A stretch of 64,000 nt of DNA from Aphrocallistes beatrix (lineage: Eukaryota > Porifera > Hexactinellida > Sceptrulophora > Aphrocallistidae), in the NCBI GenBank assembly GCA_963281255.1, contig OY725488.1, positions 11,567,524 to 11,631,523 on the forward strand, in the 5' to 3' direction. Positions 54,094-64,000 of this stretch are shown here, one piece after another. The notes below the pieces were generated by a model. It worked only from the letters and a program-made list of their open reading frames with translations, searched no databases and was not told the DNA's origin. Every line of letters begins with the position of its first letter. Positions within the stretch are counted from its first letter, which is position 1. The translations under genes were made by a program, and so were the position numbers.

Positions 54094-54249
54094 GTGTGTC
54101 CTTCTAAATGTCCGATTTTTAAAAAATTTCGTAGGTAGGATCTCAAAATGGTGTAGATGTGCACCGTCAACATTTTTTCGCAGAATCTCATCACTTCCGG
54201 TTTTTAGCTTTTTATAATAATATAATAATCCCATTCTATTTGTTTGCCC

Positions 54250-56080
54250 GATTTTTCTCCTTGTGGGGATTTATCTTTTGCACTGTATAATCCCAGGAAT
54301 TTCCATGCGATTTTTTTTGTAGTTCAGATGGGTTTTGATTCGTTTGTATTTCCCGAATTTGCATATGTTTGTCTTTTGCAGGTTTGTTGTCTCAATGTAT
54401 GCGTGTTTGATTTCTTCTTCATTCCGTTTGTACAGTATGTAAGTGCCTCTGTATCTTAGGCATGGTATAATGGGGACGTTGATGTTTGCGTTTATATTTG
54501 GAATGGTCTCGTACTGACGACACATAATGCAGCTATAATTCGGGCATGGGAAGATTGAGTGGTTGTGGTTGCTTCTCTTGGCAGGTAGGACAGGAGTTTT
54601 AATATTGGTGGCATGGGTGTTATAGGAAGTAATCTAAATTCCTTGGTCTGATATGGAGGTAGTTGGTTCTTTGTTGGCCTTGTATCCGAGTATTGGTATG
54701 TTATATTCGGAATGTATTTAGTGTCCTTTTTCTCTGTTTTTTGCGGAAAATAGGTGATGCGAACCATGTTTCAACTACTTCGGTGCAGTCATGTCCAGCC
54801 TCTGTAGTGCTGGTATATATTTCTGCAGCATGTAGTTGAGTGCTTCAGCTGGATTGTGAACTATTTGTGTGGCTCGGAATGCTGCACCGAAGTAGTTTTT
54901 GGCTAGCTTGATGGATGGGTGGAATGAGTGGGGATGCAAGGGTACTGCTTGCCTGTAATTTTGTTGGATGGGTAGGAATTCCTTTTTGTTTGTGTCGTAC
55001 ATGGCGTCTTGTGTAGCATTGTCGGCTGTTGGTATCAGTTTGTAAGGTTTTAATGGTAGCGAGTCGATTGGATAAGTTGCCGCTACGTCTTCAGAACATA
55101 GTGTTAGGGATCGCCCTATGGGTGTTGATAGTTTCTTAGCAGGTATGCTGTGCACATCCGTGCTAGTTCTGGGGCGAGTGGCAGTCCCATGGGGATTCCG
55201 TTTCTGCCTAGGTGGTAAAATTTATTTCCATCTGTAAGGTACAGTCGACTCTCGTTAATACGAACACAGATAAGGAGTATAATCGGATAAGAAGTACAAG
55301 TTTTGATTCCCCAACCTAATCTATGGCAAAATATATACAAACGAACTCCGGTTAACACGAACACGGATAAGACGAAATATCGGATAATAAGTACGATTTG
55401 TGGGTCCCCTTCAGTGCGTTTTCAATACTAAATACATCGGTTAATACGAACAGGTGTGTGCCTACGAGCACTTTGAATATGGTACGTAGTATGTACGTAG
55501 ATAGATACTAGACAGATATTTCTCAATGAAAATACAGTCGAATCTCGTTAATACAACATGGATAATGAGTTCTCTATTTGACAAGTACAATTTCATACTC
55601 TCACGTCGTTATCACTATGTATATTAAGTATTTTGGACAAATGTGGCTATGTGCGTACTTCGGTTAATACGTACTCCGGATAAGGAGTACACATCTCCAC
55701 GGTCCCTTGGTGTACGTGTTAACGAGAGTCGACTGTAATTGTATTTGAGCAGTTGTTCAAGCAGTTGCAGTTCCCTCCTTCGTGTGAGTTGTAATGTTTA
55801 AATGCTGTGAGTATGAGACTGTGTGGAGTTGACGGATACAATTTTTCTATGTCTCCTGTGTATATTCTTTGAGGTGCTCCAAATGTCAATAGTGCGTCGA
55901 TGGTTTTAAATATGTCAGGGGTCAGGTATGGGCGCCTTTCTATGGTTGGAGTGATTAGGGACGAAGGATGTCTGAACACAGTACTGTGATGAGTTAGTGT
56001 GATTTACGATTGGTCGTGCAATGGTGCACATTGTTAAGGGACCGATGTCGTAGGTGTAAATTTCTTTGTATTTAGTTTTT
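54250..56080 (-). mobile_element. Penelope-like retroelement, second copy, split by a MITE
   Basis: Minus-strand reading shows TGDIEKLYPSTPHSL (near 55850), NGIPMGLPLAPELARM (near 55190), a decayed catalytic block followed by AATYPIDSLPLKPYKLIP (near 55050), FLPIQQNYRQAVPLHPHS and a C-terminal part with a CxxC (IMCRQYETIPN). It is homologous to 5130-8560. It is interrupted at 55242-55735 by a TA-flanked MITE and broken elsewhere. The right and left limits are approximate. Confidence 0.6.
55242..55735. mobile_element. TA-flanked MITE inside the Penelope-like copy
   Basis: Ends CAGTCGACTCTCGTTAA and TTAACGAGAGTCGACTG with TA on each side (55240-55241, 55736-55737). An extra internal copy of the end (CAGTCGAATCTCGTTAATAC) occurs at about 55544. 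GGATAAGACG/CGGTTAATACG words relate it to the MITE at 25942-26572. Confidence 0.87.
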
Positions 56081-56386
56081 ATGTGTTTTTATTTTGAAGT
56101 AGAATGTTGGGATTCTGTCATCGTTAGTTTTGATAGTTAGAAGGGAAACATAAATAATCGGACTTTTTAAGTAAATCAACCGAATCAATACAACTAAGGC
56201 TTCAATTGTATTGATAACATTTACTAGTTTAGGCGGGCAGCATAGCAATAAAATATTTTTCTAAGAATAATTGCTAAATTAAACTCAACTGAATTGAGTT
56301 ATAAAAGCTTCGGACTGCCGGGATTGGAGTATAAATTCGTAATTGTGTGTCAGATTTAGAAAGTAACGTTTATCAAACAATTTCAG

Positions 56387-56593
56387 AAACAAACCTTCGG
56401 TTTATTACGCTTGTTTGAGCATATTCGAAAAACATTGAAGAAAGAAGAGACCAAGTATCTCTGCCCAGTGGTAGCATTTGAAGTGACAGAGAATCACGCA
56501 ATTGTTCAAAAGAATGACACAGTATCTGAGTACAGGAAAGTTCACTTCACATCTCCTGGCTACACTTCCCAAGCTCAGAAACAAGCAGTCTAA
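56387..56593 (+). CDS. Small terminal exon of an unknown gene
   Basis: After a CAATTTCAG acceptor the frame reads 68 codons (KQTFGLLRLFEHIRK..., then YLCPVVAFEVTENHAIVQ) to TAA at 56591-56593, followed within 45 bp by AATAAATAAA as a polyadenylation signal. The composition looks like real protein with alternating strands and helices, but I recognise no family. No upstream exon is found: 54250-56080 is transposon, and 56081-56386 is AT-rich with no gene seen. Confidence 0.4.
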   Translation, partial: KQTFGLLRLFEHIRKTLKKEETKYLCPVVAFEVTENHAIVQKNDTVSEYRKVHFTSPGYTSQAQKQAV

Positions 56594-56718
56594 ACGTAAA
56601 GACGAAACCAAACACTGAACACAGCAATAAATAAATTCAAGGAAGATGATGACGTAATTTTACTTCTCTCATAGAGAAGAATGGATTCTGCAAATTATTT
56701 TGAACACGATATGTCCGC

Positions 56719-56754
56719 CCGCCGCGCAGCGCAAGCAAGCGAAGCGCGCTTGTC
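56719..56754. repeat. GC-rich hairpin-chain repeat, short copy
   Basis: CGCCGCGCAGCGCAAGC and AAGCGAAGCGCGCTTGTC, same family as 3823-3904. No gene is seen from 56755 to 57149; a 35-bp GGCTG(T/C)GAGCACTT(T/C)CTGTC word occurs twice, near 56868 and 57130. Confidence 0.6.
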
Positions 56755-57178
56755 CCCTAGAAACTGACAAATATGCAGAACAAAGAAATTGTTTATTGTT
56801 ATAACTGAAAAGTATAAAATTGTCCATCTCTTCTCTGCTCTGAGAAATTACTAGCGCTTAACGTGCACGGCTGCGAGCACTTCCTGTCCATTGAGCTAGA
56901 GTCGTGTTTAACATTCCACTGTAATAGATGGACGCAATACTCCTGAATAGATTTTTATTCAAAAACTCTTATGGTGCTTTGTGGCATAAACTGTGCTAAT
57001 TCCATACTTTTTCTCGTTCATGGAAAATGTACGAAACCGAAATGAACTAAATTTGGACCATGTTCCTCAGATGGTTAAGGTTTACAGCTGGTTGTACTTT
57101 TGTAGAATTTTCACATCTTGCCACATGCATGGCTGTGAGCACTTTCTGTCTGTTGGGATCTATGCAGGTGGTCCTCAC

Positions 57179-57950
57179 CAGGGTTGGGTTCAAGTACTTC
57201 TGTAAGTACTTAAGTACAAGTACACGTACACCGAAAAAATGGCGAAAGTACTTAAGTACAAGTGCAAGTACTTTCCAAGCTCTTATAATAAATCTCTTGT
57301 ACTAATAGTGCAAAATGGTTTAAATAATATTACACACATTTATTTAATTGAATGTTGAAGTAGTACGGGACACTAACACAAAATCCTAATATAGTACTGT
57401 TGCATAAAAAAATGCCCCCACCATGGATATTCATGTAATAGGGGGGGGGGCAAAATTTCATGGAGTTAGCGTGAAAAAATGCCCCCACCATGGATATTCT
57501 TGAGTTTAACACTAAATATTGCTGATACTATTTATATACGATACATTTATGAAAGTCATTGTTATTACTTCACACGACTAGTTTGTTGATTTGCAATGCT
57601 TTAGTAAACGAATAGAAGCCAAATAGCATTCAAAATGTTTTGTATAAGCATTGGCATACTTTAGAATATTCATGGTGGGGGGCATTTTTTCACGCTAACT
57701 TCATGAAATTTTGCCCCCCCCCCCCCCCCTATTACATGAATATCCATGGTGGGGGCATTTTTTCATGCAACAGTACTAAGTATCACTACAAAGTAAGAAT
57801 AAATATTGTGTTGGAAATATATTGATAGTATTCATTTCATACTACAATATAAAAAGTGAAGGACAACAAGAAAGTACTTAAGTACAATTACAAGTACAAC
57901 AAAGAAATGGCGAAAGTACTTAAGTACAAGTGTACTTGAACCCAACCCTG
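57179..57950. mobile_element. hAT-type MITE in copy B, with another palindrome inside
   Basis: Ends CAGGGTTGGGTTCAAGTA and TACTTGAACCCAACCCTG with the exact 8-bp duplication GTCCTCAC at 57171-57178 and 57951-57958. Copy A has the single unoccupied GTCCTCAC at 12918-12925. Arms carry AAGTACTTAAGTACAAG words. Nested inside at about 57400-57772 is a second inverted repeat with ATGCCCCCACCATGGATATT arms and a poly-C/poly-G run, bordered by AGTACT on both sides. Confidence 0.93.
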
Positions 57951-58386
57951 GTCCTCACATGAACACTATACGGCCATTCATCGACAGCTTCCTGCCGTTA
58001 TCACATTACGACAGCAGGGATTGGGCTGCGATCCACAGATACTCTCCTAGTCTCAAACCCATAAACTTTCATACGTCTAAATCGAAAATTAACATTATAA
58101 ATAGGATAAATTGGTAATATTCTAAATTTTCAAGCTCCTAAACACTTTCTGACTTAAAATCATAGTCTGAAGGAGCGTCTCACACTCCTAGATGATCCCT
58201 TGTACAGCAGATATACGTATGAAACCTGCTCAGGTGATGATGAAGCATATTCTCCTTGCTATCACACTGGAGTGGATAGCGTCTGATCGAGGTCGAGCGT
58301 GCATCGAACGATTTGCAGACATATTTGAGCATTTCAGAATCAGAATTTTCTTAATTTAACCATGTCCATTTCATCAAGGTGTCCGG

Positions 58387-58510
58387 GAAATTTACTTGCT
58401 ACTTTTTTTTTGCTCGGCATCCAGAATATTTACTTACTACCATTTATTTTCCTCCAAAAAAATAAAAAGGTAGTAAGTAGCAAGTAAAAAAAAAGTAGCA
58501 AGTAAATCCC
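58387..58510. mobile_element. Hairpin element, about 124 bp, copy B only
   Basis: GGGAAATTTACTTGCTAC and its inverse GTAGCAAGTAAATCCC form perfect or near-perfect arms around a short AT-rich loop. It lies in a block of copy B (58262-58520) with no counterpart in copy A. Confidence 0.7.
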
Positions 58511-58875
58511 TGCCGGAGTCGACTTAACTGAACATATTAAATGGGAATCGTAAAGTTTAATAACAGGGATGATCTTTTAGAAATTAGACCAATTTCTGAA
58601 ATATTTTGCATCATACTCGAGCCATGATAAAAGCTGGCGCAGCGTTGAATTTCGGGGAGACATAATAGAAAAGTATTATACTTGGAATCTAAAGTAAAAA
58701 AGCGGAACATAATGGGGAAATTTCCTGTAAAGCGGGACACTCGAGAAAATTAGCTCAGTAGAAAGTAGAAGAGTGAAAAAGCGATACGGTTGGCTGTATG
58801 ATTTGGTTTAGTGTGTTGTGTGTGAGAAATAGAATGTCAGATGTGAGAACGAGGACTACGACTCAATGTCTCTAG

Positions 58876-59200
58876 GCTCTGGTGCCCACTGCTGCAAGCG
58901 CTCATCCAGCTGATCGAGCTGGCGAAGGGGAGACTCCCGGAGGCAGGGAGCACGGCGGAGAGTCTGGAAGAGGTCGGGTACCAGGCGGCCTACTCCAGAC
59001 TCGTGAACGCAGAGAGAGAGCCGACGGACCAGCTGCTGCAGCTGGCCCCTGACCTGAGGCAGTACGTGGCCACCTGTCTGAACGAACTCGTGCAGAAGTC
59101 CCCGGACGCCGCGAAGAAACTGCTCGGGGGAGCGGACTGGGACGAAAAGAACAAGCAGCGTCTACAGGGCTACCTGCAGCTGGCCGGGATCGCCATGTGA
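58876..59200 (+). CDS. CSE1L: Exportin-2 (CSE1L) last exon, copy B
   Basis: Same exon as 13846-14170: CTCTAG acceptor, LWCPLLQALIQLIEL start, LQGYLQLAGIAM end and TGA at 59198-59200. I find a single base difference in the exon (CAATACGTGG versus CAGTACGTGG, silent), while the flanking sequence is clearly more diverged. That contrast suggests either selection on both copies or local conversion. No upstream CSE1L exon is seen within 57.1-58.9 kb, so it is unclear which copy, if either, belongs to the complete gene. Confidence 0.82.
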
Positions 59201-59353
59201 CACTCCTGACTCTAGTCTACGGATTGTCTCACTTAGATTCTTAGGAATGAGATTGCTTCTGATTAAACTGTGTTCGTTCTTATGCGCTTAACTAACTGGG
59301 AATGTTAACTAACCAATCAATTGCTGTGCTTACACACGAGGTGTAGAGGTATA

Positions 59354-60688
59354 CAGTATGTCCCATAATTATTTAGAATTTTGCTTGATTCAATCTTTTT
59401 CGATATCTGACTAGATTAAGCTCTAATACTGGTACTTTTATTAATCAACCTTATGTCAATAATCGTTGATAATGTAGTAATACACTAAACCCTATTCTAA
59501 AATGGATTTGTCCAATTTTTATATAATGATGACGTCATGATGATGCGACCAAAATTGCATAGTTTCTTAATCTGTATTTAACTATTCATATATTAGGTCC
59601 ATATAATTGTAATGACTCAAACTGAGAAGAGAGCTCGGATTAGAGTGCTATTAGACGCTAAAAAACATACACCTAGAGAAATTTCTGATCTTATTGGTGT
59701 TTCTCTTGCTACAGTCTACAACGTTAAATCCAGGATTCAGGCGAATATCTCAATGAAACATCGCAAGGGAGGTGGCAGACCCTCTAAATTGGCTCCACTT
59801 CTACGAAACAGCATTGCACAACAAATACGAAGGACGCCATATATTTCTTTAAGATCTATGGCAAGCAAATGTCCAGTTGATGTGTCAAAAAATACCGTAG
59901 CTCGATGTTTAATAAAATTAAACTACACTAAGCCGTACCCCACCCCAGTTCCGATGTTATCTGAAAAAATCGTTCTAATAGGGTTGAATGGGCTTACAGG
60001 AATATCAGAAACTTCTGGCAAGACGCAATCTTCGCTGATGAAGCATCCATCTGGATAAATAGAGGTCGTGTTCGCATGTGGACCAAAAATGGCACCAGCA
60101 GAACTACACCAACAGTTAAACATACCCAGAAAATCCATATTTGGGCCGCATTTTCGTCAGCTGGGACATTCCCACTATATATTTTTAGGGAGAATCTAAC
60201 TGCCCAGATATTTTGCGAGATTTTAAATGGACATTTGTTACAACAGGCACGTGTTTTACATGGAGAGAAGTGGTTTCTCGTCCAAGATAATGACCCGAAA
60301 CATACTGCTAAGATAACCAAGGCTTGGATGGAAGAGAATATGCCACAAAATACCATAGACTGGCCCAGTCAGAGTCCAGATGTCAACCCCATCGAGAACT
60401 TGTTTGCGTGGTTGAAACAGGAATTGATTAAAAGAGGTCCAGCTACTCTAAAAGCTCTCAAGGATGATGTTGTTGCTATATGGGAAAGTATAGATGTATT
60501 TTTTCTCGAGCCATATTGGAGTTCGATGCCAAAGAGGTGCCAACTATTGATAGATAACAATGGCTCTAAAATAAAATATTAAACTACACAATATCAGTTA
60601 TCTTATAAAAGCAGGCGAACAATGTTACTAATTAACAAAAAAAATTCTGAGTCATTATTAAAATTCTAAATAATTATGGGACATACTG
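59354..60688 (+). mobile_element. Tc1/mariner transposon, full length
   Basis: Inverted ends of 29 bp beginning CAGTATGTCCCATAATTATT, with TA duplicated at 59352-59353 and 60689-60690. Copy A of the segmental duplication has the unoccupied site with a single TA at 14325-14326 (GGTATACATTTGG), so the insertion came after the duplication. It carries a transposase gene at 59612-60582. Confidence 0.95.
59612..60582 (+). CDS. Tc1/mariner transposase with one frame shift
   Basis: Start MTQTEKRARIRVLL; paired-like helix-turn-helix (TPREISDLIGVSLATVYNV); GRPSKL as the GRPR-like linker; second DNA-binding helices; then the catalytic core: first Asp in FADEASIW near 60038, second in VQDNDPKHT near 60288, and Glu in SPDVNPIENL near 60396. 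I count 35 residues between the second Asp (first D of DND) and the Glu, one more than the 34 usual in Tc1. The frame shifts by one base at the A run near 59965-59971, so the N-terminal 116 or so residues and the core are in different frames. Otherwise no break is seen. Cut-and-paste transposition into TA. Confidence 0.9.
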
Positions 60689-60720
60689 TACATTTGGAAT
60701 GAAACCTTTTCTTCCTCTTA

Positions 60721-60860
60721 CAGAGGAGTTCGCTTATTAGCAAACAATTTTAAGTCCCAAGTATAGAATCTATATTAATGCTGTCCCCACATTAGCAACT
60801 TCGTTTATTAGCAACCATTTTATGAGCAAAACTCGAGTTGCTAATAAGCGAATTCTACTG
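60721..60860. mobile_element. TA-flanked MITE (TTCGCTTATTAGCAA family), copy B
   Basis: Counterpart of 14356-14498, here with TA kept on both sides (60719-60720, 60861-60862). Confidence 0.85.
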
Positions 60861-61926
60861 TACTCTAATGTCCAAATTCCATTCTTTGGAGTATTGGACC
60901 CAGTGGACAAGGGCGTGGGTAGGGGGGTCAGGGGGTAGCTCCCCCTTGGATGGACAAAGTCTGATTATTTATTTTCTAAATTACAAATAATTCATGAGAG
61001 GGGAGTGTCATCGGAGTTAATTTTCATTTCTAGAACCTCAAAATTAGACGATTGTCTAAATAGTGAGACAAATCGTTGTTAGCTTCCAGGGACTTTGTCG
61101 CTGGACCCCACTGGGGGGATTACAGCACCCCAGACCCCAGCTGTTGATATGCCTCTACAAACTTCCTGACTACGTCCATGCCAGTGGATCCAGAAAACTG
61201 GCATACATGCCAACTTGAGTCTTGATAAAAGCGAGGCGTTGAATTCCCGGGGGATTCCACAAGGCAATGGAAAGGTTAGACATGTAACTATAAAACTGGA
61301 CAGTGAAAATATGGAGATGTCTGTTAAAAAAGGGACGGTCGATATGCAAGAATTCGTAAATATGATTCAACGTAATATAACTGAACAAAATAACTTTGTT
61401 TCCAAGAGACCAAAAATAATAACATTTCTGACACTAAGTTTCGGTCAGCAAAGAATGTAATTTATTATGTCTACGGTAATATCTAAATTTAAACTGAGGG
61501 ATGAGTAGCAAAAATAATTTCCAACTGAAAACCTATATTATAAGAGTGGAATGACAAAAGTAGCACATTTGAGAATAACACTCAATTCCTACTACGGATC
61601 AACAGAATAACTCAATGTAGTAACCAGGATGAGGACTAATGGTAGATTATACTGTGTTATACCATGGCTTACACAATTACAATACGACTAAATGTTAAAT
61701 TTATAAAAGAGACCTAAATCGTAATCGCGTTAAAAGGAGAATACTCACCGAATCAGATCAGTAACTCAATGAAGGATAATTACAACAATCAATATACACA
61801 TACAGAATCAAATACACAGATATCTCCCATCTTATACTCATCTTCACTAGGTTGAATCTCCGCAATATCTTCCTGAATCTCCACTGCACACTCACTTCAA
61901 GGAATTCTCCCAATTAGAAGCAGTAG

Positions 61927-62962
61927 CTAGCTTCTCACTGCTAATATCCGCTTAAGAGTGTTTTTATAATCTCTCTCTTCTGCCTCTTTCAAAGCTACGA
62001 CTTTCTCGATGAGACCTTCCTTCTGTCTTTCAAAGGATTTGAGATACGTCTTCTCTTCATCAATGGCCCGCTTGTAAGTCTGTAGGGCAGTGATCTCTTT
62101 CAAAATTCTCATTTTCTCCTCGGTTTGGGTGTGCATACTCGGGACAGTCTCAGATAGGTTCGATTCACTCTCTGCCACTTCTCTTTCCAGTTCGGTCTGA
62201 AGAAGAAGAATTCTCTCCTGGGCCCGAGTAAGATCAGTTCGACTCTGCTCCCTTTCAGTCTCCACACCTCTCATATCTTCCCTCAAATTCTCTACATCTC
62301 TCACTCTCAAACCCAACTCCGCTCTAACCCTATCTACCTCAACACGCTTCCCTTCCACCTCTTCTCTCAGCGAGATAATAACACTATCTGCCTCGCTCTA
62401 CCTCTCTCAGCCTCTCATCCATCCCACTCGCCTCACTCTCAGATCTCTCCCGCACGGACTGGAGTTGTGACGTCATGACAGACACTTGCTGCTCCACAGC
62501 TGATTTCTCACCTCTCAAAGCGATCAGCTGACTCTCCAACTCTCCTACTCTACCCTGGAGCACAGAGTTCTCTCGCAACAGCGCCGCTCTCTGCTCTCGC
62601 GACTCAGCACTGTCTCTCTTAAGAGCGGACAGCTCCGGTCTAATCTCATCCAACTCTGCACTCACTCTACTCAGGTCTGATTCTAGCCTATCTCTGGTTC
62701 CTCCAGAGCTGACTAGCTGGGCTGCTAACTCCTGTTTCTCTCTCTCTACAGCTGACAGCTGGTTGCTAGCAGTTAGATTCTGCTGGAATTGCTCTGTGAG
62801 TTGCCTCTTCTCGCTTTGCTTCCTCGCCAGCAGTTCCTTCATCTCGGATATCTCCGTGTGATTACTCCTCAGCTCATTCTCTAACACTCTAGCCTTCTCT
62901 CTCAGAGATTCTCTCTCTTGTTCAAGCTGCTCCACTTGATGTGTGAAGTGTCGAGAGAGACC
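61927..62962 (-). CDS. Coiled-coil protein, large 3' exon (copy B)
   Basis: Nearly identical to 15547-16582. Two coding differences are seen: GELESQ versus GELKSQ, and RDYKN versus RDYEN. The same frame change after REVERGR is present at 62384. The acceptor (GTGTAG) and the intron sequence to the window edge are also the same. Upstream exons of this copy, if present, lie outside the window. Function as for copy A: long coiled coil, unnamed. Confidence 0.7.
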
Positions 62963-64000
62963 CTACACAGTTATATGAATTTAACGTTTAAGAAATAAGT
63001 TATTTGATTCAATTAATAATTTCGGAAATATCATTTATGAAAGGTGAAATTCAGTGATACATTTTTTTTAAAAAAAATCTAAAAAACAAAGTAATTATAC
63101 CAAAAATAAGTAAGACTGGTTTGGTAGAAACTCGAAAAGTCGGAGCATTCTAACTCAGCGAACTCTATAATTGCTGAGATTAATCATATTGCAACAGAAC
63201 CCTTGGATAATACAGAGCTAAGACAAGTCCAGTAGAACCTCCATAACTTCTCAGCACCCCACTTAGAATTGTGTGCAATAATCACAATATAATTAGCCAA
63301 AACGATTTGAATAAATCGATTTATAGAAAATTTAAATGTCATTTTAGGTTTACAAAATTTGTCAATTTTCAAAATTTTGATGCGTAATGATGACGTCATA
63401 ACAGAGTGATGAGTCATCATTTTTTATGATAGTTGCATCATATGTGAGATATATCAATATACACATTCTATTAAAATTTTAGCCTTCTATCACCTAAAAT
63501 GGCGGTGAAATGATAACTTTCTCTCGTTTCTAATGATGAATTCAATGGATTTATGAAATATTTCCATGGTGGATGAAAGGTATCTGGTGCTAAATCGTCA
63601 TAGGACATCGATGATAAAGACATTTTTTACAGAAGTAGCGACCTTGATTCTCGATTTTCGCTGCGTGCCAGGACAAATTTTTCCCCATAAAACTTACCAT
63701 ACAAAACACAGTTCCAGGTCTTAGACTGGAAAAGTTTTCTAAAATCATCGAGAATATTCGATTTAGAATCTCTAAAGACCATAATAGCTAAGATTGTTTG
63801 AGTATGAATCATTTTATACATAATGAAGCTTGTATCAGAACTTATGAGCCACCCTGTATGATAAATTATTTGTTTACTTTTGTTTACAATATATACATAA
63901 AGTAAACAAATTACAAAAATAGGCTAGAGACTAGCTTCCAACGGTTGACATGGGGTGTTTAGTGCTGTAGATTTCGAATATTATATCTTCGGATCCATAT

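Larger units (their letters stand above)
57150..64000. repeat. Segmental duplication, copy B (runs off the window)
   Basis: Direct-orientation partner of 12898-17620. It is longer because it holds a hAT-like MITE (57179-57950), a hairpin element in an unmatched block (58387-58510) and a Tc1/mariner element (59354-60688), all absent from copy A. It ends at the window edge inside the coiled-coil gene's intron. Confidence 0.9.

Noticed and set aside
53943-54234. Repetitive Tyr-Ile-His-Thr and Cys-Met-Tyr-Val frames
   Set aside because: Translation of the GTAT microsatellite.
1-64000. tRNA, rRNA, snRNA genes and CRISPR arrays
   Set aside because: No B-box (GGTTCGAATCC-type) with matching cloverleaf, no rRNA core segments, and the only regular array is the 65-bp minisatellite without spacers.

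Overview
The window is metazoan nuclear DNA: AT-rich, with small intron-split exons, GT-AG splice signals and a dense load of nested transposons. A sponge, possibly a glass sponge, fits best. The basis is the style of a TRIM-like coiled-coil gene and an NHL-like beta-propeller fragment, a single-exon NLR (death-fold, NACHT, LRR) and a SIRT6/7-type sirtuin. This is inference from protein style, not a database match.

Layout. 0-5 kb: 5' end of a TRIM-like coiled-coil gene (-), a terminal SH3 exon (-), and a long inverted-repeat element. 5-8.6 kb: a hammerhead-ribozyme motif next to a decayed Penelope-like retroelement. 10.4-12.5 kb: intron-bearing remains of a Ginger-like DNA transposon with integrase C-terminus and OTU domain. 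12.9-17.6 kb: copy A of a segmental duplication, holding the last exon of exportin-2 (CSE1L, +) facing the 3' end of a coiled-coil gene (-) whose other exons run to 21.96 kb. 20-29 kb: MITEs (hAT-like and TA-flanked), several nested, and a 65-bp minisatellite. 29.2-32.6 kb: the NLR gene. 34.4-35.4 kb: the main exon of a sirtuin (-). 36-51.6 kb: a retroelement graveyard of old Ty3/gypsy fossils and hAT fragments, into which a young whole-looking Ty3/gypsy element (44.9-49.7 kb, identical LTRs) has inserted. 51.4-53.9 kb: a 5'-truncated CR1/L2-like LINE between exact-length 250-bp direct repeats, beside an NHL-like gene fragment. 54.2-56.1 kb: a second Penelope-like remnant (-) split by a MITE. 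56.4 kb: a small terminal exon. 57.15-64.0 kb: copy B of the duplication, in direct orientation about 45 kb from copy A, carrying a hAT-like MITE and a full Tc1/mariner element that copy A lacks.

The host genes do not form an operon or pathway. The NLR would act in innate immune sensing, the sirtuin in NAD-dependent deacylation, and CSE1L in recycling importin-alpha. The strongest unusual signals are two near-perfect hammerhead ribozymes, a self-complementary primer-site region in the young LTR element, the 250-bp duplication flanking a LINE, and the sharp change in divergence along the segmental duplication.
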